From an uncultured Clostridia bacterium (GTDB lineage Bacteria > Bacillota > Clostridia > Christensenellales > Borkfalkiaceae), in assembly GCA_947629735.1 (NCBI GenBank), contig CANREX010000046.1, positions 1 through 10,436 of the forward strand: a stretch of DNA of 10,436 nucleotides, read 5' to 3'. The notes under the pieces are model-generated. The model ran no database searches. It saw only the letters and a program-made list of their open reading frames with translations, and was not told the DNA's origin. Each line of letters starts with the position of its first letter. The first letter of the stretch is position 1. The translations under genes were made by a program, and so were the position numbers. Below, one piece after another: positions 6,610-10,436 of the stretch.

Positions 6610-7785
6610 ATGTCAACAGTAGTCATACCCGAAATTTTGTTGCCGTCAAAAGCGGACATGCCGCGCTGGGCGGTCAATGCGTGCGACCAATACACCTCGG
6701 ACGGGAAATATTGGGAAGATTTAAAAGAGTTCGTCGGCGACGCGCCCTCCGCGCTCAACCTCATATATCCGGAAATTTATTTGAAGGACAACACCCAAGC
6801 CCGCATAGAGGGCATCAACGCCGCGATGAGAAAGTACCTCGCAAGCGGCGTGTTCCGTGAAGTCAAGGACAGTTTCATCCTCGTGGAGAGGACTACGCAG
6901 TCGGGTACGCGCACGGGTCTCGTCATAGCGATAGATCTGGAAGATTATTCCTTTGAAAGGAATTCTCACGCGCCTATACGCTCGACGGAGGCGACCATTT
7001 TGGAGAGAATTCCGCCCCGCGTTGAAATACGCAAAAACGCGCCAGTGGAACTCCCGCACGTCATGCTGTTGTACGACGACAAGGCGGGGGAAGTCCTCAA
7101 ATGCGCAAAGCGCGGCGAAACGCTGTACGACTTCACGCTCAACATGGGCGGCGGCAGCGTAAAGGGCACGCGCATAGTCAACCCCGAAGAAATCATAGAA
7201 AAATTCAACGCGATATCCACCCGCGGCAACGGCGAAAAATTCATGTTCGCGGTGGGCGACGGCAACCACTCTCTCGCCACGGCAAAGACCTGTTGGGAAA
7301 ATTTGAAGCCCACGCTTTCGCAAAGCGAACTCGCGACGCACCCCGCGCGCTTCGCCCTCGTCGAGGCGGTCAACATATACGACAAAGCGCTGACGTTCGA
7401 GCCCATTCACAGGCTGATAAAGACGGACAAAGCCAATCTCTTTGCAGAGGGTTTGCGCCTTGAAGGCTGCGGCAGGGCGGAAATCGTCATAGACGGCGCG
7501 GCGCGGGCAATATCTTTCCCCGAAAATATCCCCGAGGGAATAAGACAACTTGATAGCTACATATCCTCGTTTATCGCTGCAAACGGCGGCGAAGTCGATT
7601 ACATTCACGGCGAACGGGAGCTCAAAAGTCTGAGCGCGCTCGGCGTCGGCGTGCTTCTTCCGCCGATTGAAAAGAGAGACTTCTTCGAGCTTATCGAAAA
7701 GGGCGGAAATCTCCCCCGCAAGACTTTTTCGATGGGCGAGGGCAACGAAAAGCGCTACTACATAGAAGCCAAGAAAATCAGATAA
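6610..7785 (+). CDS. DUF1015 family protein of unknown function
   Basis: The 391-residue product matches the clostridial form of the DUF1015 family along its length. Visible hallmarks are the opening IPEILLP (residues 6-12) with WAVNACDQYTS, the segment IRSTEATILERIPPRVEIRK followed by NAPVELPHVMLLYDD, and GDGNHSLATAK with D217 and H220, a form of the family's DG(N/H)H motif. The biochemical function is unknown; in many anaerobes the gene lies beside serine-biosynthesis genes, which are absent here. The ATG at 6610 gives the expected N-terminus. The AAGGCGG at 6594-6600, overlapping the preceding stop, is the better-spaced ribosome binding site, while AGGGGGAG abuts the ATG. The 14-bp gap to the CdaR-like frame suggests co-transcription with cdaA. 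It takes the place where glmM is usually found. Confidence 0.88.
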   Translation: MSTVVIPEILLPSKADMPRWAVNACDQYTSDGKYWEDLKEFVGDAPSALNLIYPEIYLKDNTQARIEGINAAMRKYLASGVFREVKDSFILVERTTQSGTRTGLVIAIDLEDYSFERNSHAPIRSTEATILERIPPRVEIRKNAPVELPHVMLLYDDKAGEVLKCAKRGETLYDFTLNMGGGSVKGTRIVNPEEIIEKFNAISTRGNGEKFMFAVGDGNHSLATAKTCWENLKPTLSQSELATHPARFALVEAVNIYDKALTFEPIHRLIKTDKANLFAEGLRLEGCGRAEIVIDGAARAISFPENIPEGIRQLDSYISSFIAANGGEVDYIHGERELKSLSALGVGVLLPPIEKRDFFELIEKGGNLPRKTFSMGEGNEKRYYIEAKKIR

Positions 7786-7800
7786 AACGGGTAACCCCGC

Positions 7801-7850
7801 AACTGCGGCGCATACAGGAACTGCGGCGCATACGGGAACTGCGGTGCACC
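7801..7850 (+). repeat. 18-bp tandem repeat, about 2.8 units
   Basis: Units at 7801-7818, 7819-7836 and 7837-7850 (partial) share the core AACTGCGGCGCATAC; the last copy has drifted to AACTGCGGTGCAC. It fills the first half of the gap between the DUF1015 gene and lysC and has no recognised function. Confidence 0.8.
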
Positions 7851-7857
7851 CGCAAAG

Positions 7858-7886
7858 ACAAAACATTTTCGGAAAACGTTTTGTTT
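7858..7886 (+). terminator. Hairpin between the DUF1015 gene and lysC, probable terminator or attenuator
   Basis: ACAAAAC (7858-7864) pairs with GTTTTGT (7878-7884). After one mismatch, TTTT (7866-7869) pairs with AAAA (7873-7876) around a CGG loop, and TT then AATAA follows. The stem is AT-rich and the T tail short. It may end the cdaA unit or act in the lysC leader. No lysine riboswitch fits in this short gap and no clear lysC promoter is visible. Confidence 0.45.
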
Positions 7887-7922
7887 AATAACCAAAAGCG
7901 TTTAAAAAACATAAGGTAAAAT

Positions 7923-9242
7923 ATGTCATTAAAGGTTTGCAAATTCGGCGGCACGTCAATGGCGGACGGAAACGTCATGAACGCCGTCAAAAAGATAATA
8001 CTTTCGGACGAATCGCGCCGATATATAGTCGTATCCGCCCCGGGGAAGCGCTTCGGCGGCGACGTCAAGGTCACCGACTTATTGTACGCGTGCTATGAAG
8101 AAACGGAGAGGACGGGCGCGTGCGGCAGCGCGTTCGCAAAGATAAGGACGCGCTTTGAAAGCATAGTTAAGGAACTCAACCTCGACATGGATATATCCTC
8201 CGTGCTCGACGAGACGGAGTGCAGGCTCAACAGGGAAAAGAGCCGCGATTTCACCGCTTCCCGCGGGGAATATCTCTCCGCGCGCATAATGGCAAAACTG
8301 CTCGGCGCGAAGTTTGTGGACAGCGAGGACGTCGTCTTTTTCGACGAAAACGGCAGGTTGGATTCCGAAAAGACGTATAAGGCGATAGCGAAAGCCGTTT
8401 CGGGCGCGAAGTTAGCCGTATTCCCCGGCTTTTACGGCACGGACGTAAACGGGAAAGTCAAGACTTTTTCGCGCGGCGGTTCGGACATATCGGGCGCGAT
8501 AGTGGCGCGCGCGGTGGGCGCGGGCTTGTATGAAAATTGGACGGACGTTTCGGGCTTTTTGGCGTGCGACCCGAGGATAGTGGAAAACCCCAGGCGCATA
8601 AAGTCGCTCTCCTATAAGGAGCTGAGGGAGCTTTCCTATATGGGCGCGAACGTTCTCCATTCGGAGAGCATTTTCCCCGTGCGCAAGGCGAATATCCCGA
8701 TAGTCATCAAGAACACTTTCCGCCCCGAGGACGAGGGCACGACCATTCTCCCTATATCACAATACAAGCCCGAAGGCAACGTCGTCACGGGCATTGCGGG
8801 CAAGAAGAATTTTGTCGTTATCCTCATCGAAAAGAGCCACATGAACAACGAAGTGGGCTTTGTGCGCAAAGTGCTCTCCGTGCTCGAAAGGGAGGGCGTT
8901 TCGGTTGAGCATATCCCCTCGGGAATAGACACCATGTCGATAGTTTTCGAGACGGAGCAGGCGGAAGGCTACAAGCTCGAACGGGTGCTCGAAGGCATAA
9001 AGGACGAGTGCGAGCCCGACGTGATTCGCGTAATGGAAAACGTCGCGCTTATAGCTACGGTGGGGCACGGAATGTCATCGTCGATAGGTACTTCCGCGCG
9101 CCTTTTCAAGGCAATGGCGGAAGCTAACGTCAACGTGAAGATGATAGACCAGGGTTCGAGCGAGCTGAATATCATAGTCGGCGTGAAAAACGAGGACTGC
9201 GACAGGTGTATCGCAGCAATCTATCACGAATTTTTCAGATAA
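7923..9242 (+). CDS. lysC: Aspartate kinase (aspartokinase)
   Basis: Aspartate kinase phosphorylates L-aspartate with ATP, the first step toward lysine, diaminopimelate, threonine and methionine. The 439-residue monofunctional protein has the amino-acid-kinase motif KFGGTS at 7-12, the catalytic segment FSRGGSD (R184-D188), WTDVSGFLACDPRIV, and the SYMGANVLH segment. Two ACT regulatory domains follow from about residue 290; the second ends with MIDQGSSELNIIVGV, typical of feedback-regulated single-domain aspartokinases. Which amino acid inhibits it cannot be read from sequence. The ATG at 7923 is preceded by AAGG with 6-7 bases of spacing. The gene stands alone, with no other lysine or threonine genes in the window. 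Its last codons (HEFFR and stop) form the first unit of a ~39-bp tandem array that continues downstream. Confidence 0.94.
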   Translation: MSLKVCKFGGTSMADGNVMNAVKKIILSDESRRYIVVSAPGKRFGGDVKVTDLLYACYEETERTGACGSAFAKIRTRFESIVKELNLDMDISSVLDETECRLNREKSRDFTASRGEYLSARIMAKLLGAKFVDSEDVVFFDENGRLDSEKTYKAIAKAVSGAKLAVFPGFYGTDVNGKVKTFSRGGSDISGAIVARAVGAGLYENWTDVSGFLACDPRIVENPRRIKSLSYKELRELSYMGANVLHSESIFPVRKANIPIVIKNTFRPEDEGTTILPISQYKPEGNVVTGIAGKKNFVVILIEKSHMNNEVGFVRKVLSVLEREGVSVEHIPSGIDTMSIVFETEQAEGYKLERVLEGIKDECEPDVIRVMENVALIATVGHGMSSSIGTSARLFKAMAEANVNVKMIDQGSSELNIIVGVKNEDCDRCIAAIYHEFFR

Positions 9243-9480
9243 AACAGTTTTTATTATAATTTATAGAGAATTTTTAAGATGGGATAGTTTTGTCGTTATT
9301 TTTTGTGAATTTTTCGGATAATAGTTATTTTAGTAATTTATTGTGATTTTTTAAGATAGAATATTTTTTATAGTAATTTAATGTGAATTTTTGGATAGAT
9401 TAGTTTTTATCGTAAACTAATGTGATTTTTTCGGATAAATAATTTTTATAGTAATTTATAGCGAGTTTTTTTAAATTTTT
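9225..9480 (+). repeat. AT-rich tandem array, ~39-bp period, seven degenerate units starting inside the lysC 3' end
   Basis: A recurring core, close to TGTGAATTTTTCGGATA, has its aligned G at 9228, 9268, 9307, 9345, 9385, 9424 and 9463, giving spacings of 40, 39, 38, 40, 39 and 39. The second half of most units reads near TTTTTATAGTAATTTA. Unit 1 (CACGAATTTTTCAGATAA) is the end of lysC including the stop codon. The array is far more AT-rich than the genes and encodes nothing credible. Confidence 0.85.
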
Positions 9481-9526
9481 ATATTCCCCCGCTTACATGA
9501 AACAGGTAAGCGGGGGAATATATTTT
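9481..9526 (+). terminator. Long perfect hairpin, probable lysC terminator
   Basis: ATATTCCCCCGCTTAC (9481-9496) and its exact complement GTAAGCGGGGGAATAT (9506-9521) form a 16-bp stem, 17 with the outer T/A pair, around a 9-base loop. ATTTT follows on the + strand, while the minus-strand tail is A-rich, so it reads as a terminator for lysC. It lies 238 bp after the stop, beyond the AT-rich array. Confidence 0.65.
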
Positions 9527-9547
9527 ATGCGATAAGCTGTCGTTGGC

Positions 9548-9638
9548 TGTCACCATGAGCGATTAAGAACGCGCAGCGTACTATTGAGCGAGGAATCCCA
9601 TGGTGGTATGGAATATTATTGAAGCGCGCTTTCAAAGT
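9548..9638 (+). repeat. Truncated TGTCA-headed dispersed-repeat copy D
   Basis: This copy starts TGTCACCATGAGCGATTAAG and aligns over about 80 bp with copy C, which follows at a distance of 91 bp. Shared blocks include GATTNAGA, CGC...GCG, ATTGAG, GGTGGTA and TTGAA. It lacks the right-hand arm that copies A, B and C have. Confidence 0.6.
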
Positions 9639-9792
9639 TGTCATTTCGACCGATTGAGAGCGCAACGCGCTCGATTGAGTGGAGAAATCTCCTCGTGGTG
9701 GTAGAGAATAACTTTGAAACGGCTTATTCACTTAATAATTCCAGACCCATTCGACTTCACTCGCCTATCGGCTCGTTCCGCTCAGGGTGACA
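9639..9792 (+). repeat. TGTCA-headed dispersed-repeat copy C with inverted ends
   Basis: It starts TGTCATTTCGACCGATTGAG and ends CCGCTCAGGGTGACA, so its tips form an imperfect inverted repeat (TGTCA / TGACA). Inside the left arm is a small palindrome, AGCGC-AAC-GCGCT, flanked by direct CGATTGAG repeats. After the right tip comes an A-run and GTGCGTTC, the same flank seen after copies A and B. Confidence 0.6.
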
Positions 9793-9813
9793 AAAAAGTG
9801 CGTTCGCTCCGAT

Positions 9814-9944
9814 TGTCATTCCGAGCTTGCCGAGGAATCCGGCTGGGGCATGTTACATAATAAATTCCAAAAGCGCAATGAAATACCGGATTCTTCGACT
9901 ACGCTAACGCTTCGCTCAAATTGACAACAAAAAATGTGTGTTCA
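9814..9944 (+). mobile_element. MITE-like element copy A
   Basis: The 113-bp core (9814-9926) starts TGTCATTCCGAGCTTGCCGA and ends TTCGCTCAAATTGACA. The ends are imperfect inverted repeats extending to GGAATCCGG / CCGGATTCTTC. Copy B is the same length with 7 differences in the core, and identity continues through AACAAAAAATGTGYGTTCA to 9944. There is no transposase or open frame, so any movement would need help from elsewhere. It resembles the short non-coding palindromic repeats scattered in many bacterial genomes. Confidence 0.65.
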
Positions 9945-9990
9945 CAAAGCGTCACGCTGCCGCCCTCGGGCAGAATGTCACCTCTCTATA

Positions 9991-10026
9991 CCTCCCCACT
10001 CCCCTTGGTTGAGGGGAGTGGGGAGG
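9991..10026 (+). repeat. GC-rich 15-bp-stem hairpin between copies A and B
   Basis: CCTCCCCACTCCCCT (9991-10005) and its exact complement AGGGGAGTGGGGAGG (10012-10026) enclose a 6-base loop. No T-tract follows and no gene lies immediately upstream, so it is a poor terminator candidate. It looks like a second short repeat family lying between the two MITE-like copies. Confidence 0.75.
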
Positions 10027-10056
10027 GTAGGGTGGGGCGTAGGGTCTACCTCATTT

Positions 10057-10187
10057 TGTCATTCCGAGCTTGCCGAGGAATCCGACCGGGGTATGTTACA
10101 TAAGAAATTCCAAAAGCGCAATGAAATACCGGATTCTTCGACTACGCTAACGCTTCGCTCAGTATGACAACAAAAAATGTGCGTTCA
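10057..10187 (+). mobile_element. MITE-like element copy B
   Basis: This is a direct repeat of copy A, starting 243 bp after it. The 113-bp core (10057-10169) differs at 7 positions and the total shared block is 131 bp. It ends TTCGCTCAGTATGACA, a better complement to the TGTCATTCCGAG start than copy A has, so B may be closer to the ancestral form. Confidence 0.65.
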
Positions 10188-10266
10188 TTTCGCTTTGTGG
10201 GAATATTTGCTTAACCGCAAAAATTTTATTAAATTTCAATTCGGTGGTTGTCAACCTTTAAAACCA

Positions 10267-10335
10267 CAATCGGCGGTGCGGCTTTTCCTCAATCGGTGTG
10301 GCGGCTTTACCATAAGTGGCGGCGGCTTTTATACC
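10267..10335 (+). repeat. 23-bp GC-rich imperfect triplicate
   Basis: Units begin at 10267, 10290 and 10313, each 23 bp with the shared theme AATCGG...GCGGCTTT; the third is the most diverged. Its end contains GGCGG-8-CCGCC (10321-10338) followed by CTTTT, a weak terminator-like hairpin. No coding sense is seen. Confidence 0.55.
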
Positions 10336-10373
10336 GCCCTTTTCCTCGCACGAAAATTTGTATATTAAAACAG

Positions 10374-10402
10374 TTGACAGCTGACTGTATCTATCGTATA
10401 AT
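10374..10402 (+). promoter_or_regulatory. Perfect consensus sigma-A/sigma-70-type promoter
   Basis: TTGACA (10374-10379) and TATAAT (10397-10402) match the consensus exactly, with the optimal 17-bp spacer. Initiation is expected near 10408-10410, only a few bases before the ATG at 10412. ACAGT (10370-10374) and ACTGT (10384-10388) form a short dyad over the -35 box that could be an operator, though five-base arms may arise by chance. Confidence 0.85.
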
Positions 10403-10411
10403 TACAGTGTG

Positions 10412-10436
10412 ATGAAACTTATCATTGATCCCGATG
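10412..10436 (+). CDS. Start of an unidentified gene (cut by window edge)
   Basis: An ATG directly after the consensus promoter opens the frame MKLIIDPD, and the window ends. A short beta-strand followed by D-x-D is how several small proteins begin, for example the YaiI/YqxD family, but eight residues do not identify a family. There is no Shine-Dalgarno upstream, so translation would be leaderless, or the true start lies beyond the window. Confidence 0.45.

Larger units (their letters stand above)
9527..10411. other. Gene-free, repeat-dense region
   Basis: No reading frame here has a credible start, family resemblance or coding composition on either strand; the short open frames simply run through repeat copies. 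Apart from the listed repeats and the promoter at the right end, the stretch 10188-10266 is AT-rich and unremarkable, with one small palindrome, GGTTGTCAACC. Confidence 0.7.

Noticed and set aside
6721..7866. Long minus-strand open frame (381 codons) opposite the DUF1015 gene
   Set aside because: It mirrors a clear gene. Its start comes from the 18-bp repeat region and its content is low-complexity (repeated VPVCAAV).
7786..7922. Lysine riboswitch upstream of lysC
   Set aside because: The 137-bp gap is mostly an 18-bp tandem repeat and a simple AT hairpin. The lysine riboswitch aptamer alone is about 170 bases with a five-helix core that is not present.
9225..9480. Iteron-type replication origin
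   Set aside because: The array is AT-rich and tandem, but there is no replication initiator gene, no DnaA-box cluster seen, and unit 1 is the lysC coding end.
9225..10187. CRISPR array
   Set aside because: The 39-bp units are contiguous and degenerate without unique spacers, and the TGTCA repeats are irregularly spaced. Neither has the repeat-spacer pattern, and no cas gene is present.
10205..10254. Minus-strand promoter (TTGACA in the GGTTGTCAACC palindrome with an AT-rich stretch 17 bp on)
   Set aside because: The -10 candidate TAATAA matches the consensus poorly and no minus-strand gene lies downstream within the window.
9921..10368. Short + strand frames in the repeat region (60-77 codons)
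   Set aside because: They run through copies of the dispersed repeats and the 23-bp triplicate; the repeats explain the sequence better than coding does.
10397..10411. BlaI/CopY-type operator around ATTACAGTGTGA
   Set aside because: It does not fit the TACA-N2-TGTA pattern and no matching regulator gene is in the window.

Overview
The window looks like a chromosomal segment of a Bacillota (Clostridia-like) bacterium of moderate GC content. This rests on a comEC-holA pair, a CdaA-type diadenylate cyclase followed by a CdaR-like anchor, A/G-rich ribosome binding sites, and coding regions with many ATA isoleucine codons. The exact lineage cannot be fixed from the sequence. All recognisable genes are on the + strand.

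Positions 2-4206 hold the C-terminal 888 residues of a DUF4011/DUF3320-type superfamily 1 helicase with a fused Vsr-like endonuclease domain. A short ComEC channel protein without the usual C-terminal metallo-beta-lactamase domain follows 8 bp later. After a 255-bp gap comes holA (DNA polymerase III delta, 4462-5439), closed by a clear intrinsic terminator.

Positions 5542-7785 form a probable three-gene unit. It contains cdaA (c-di-AMP synthase), a 32-codon reading frame that looks like only the membrane anchor of CdaR, and a DUF1015 protein. The usual full-length cdaR and glmM are not here. Aspartate kinase (lysC, 7923-9242) follows after a short 18-bp repeat and a hairpin.

Positions 9243-10411 (about 1.17 kb) carry no credible gene and are rich in repeats. 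In order they hold a seven-unit, ~39-bp AT-rich tandem array whose first unit is the 3' end of lysC itself, a perfect 16-bp-stem hairpin, a pair of related TGTCA-headed repeats, two 94%-identical MITE-like elements with a 15-bp-stem GC hairpin between them, and a 23-bp GC-rich triplicate. The window ends with a perfect consensus sigma-A-type promoter (TTGACA-17-TATAAT) placed so close to an ATG that the transcript would be leaderless or nearly so.

No complete new multigene system such as a defence island, CRISPR array or biosynthetic cluster is visible. The most unusual signals are the truncated CdaR next to cdaA, the gene-end-derived tandem repeats, and the layered repeat landscape downstream of lysC.
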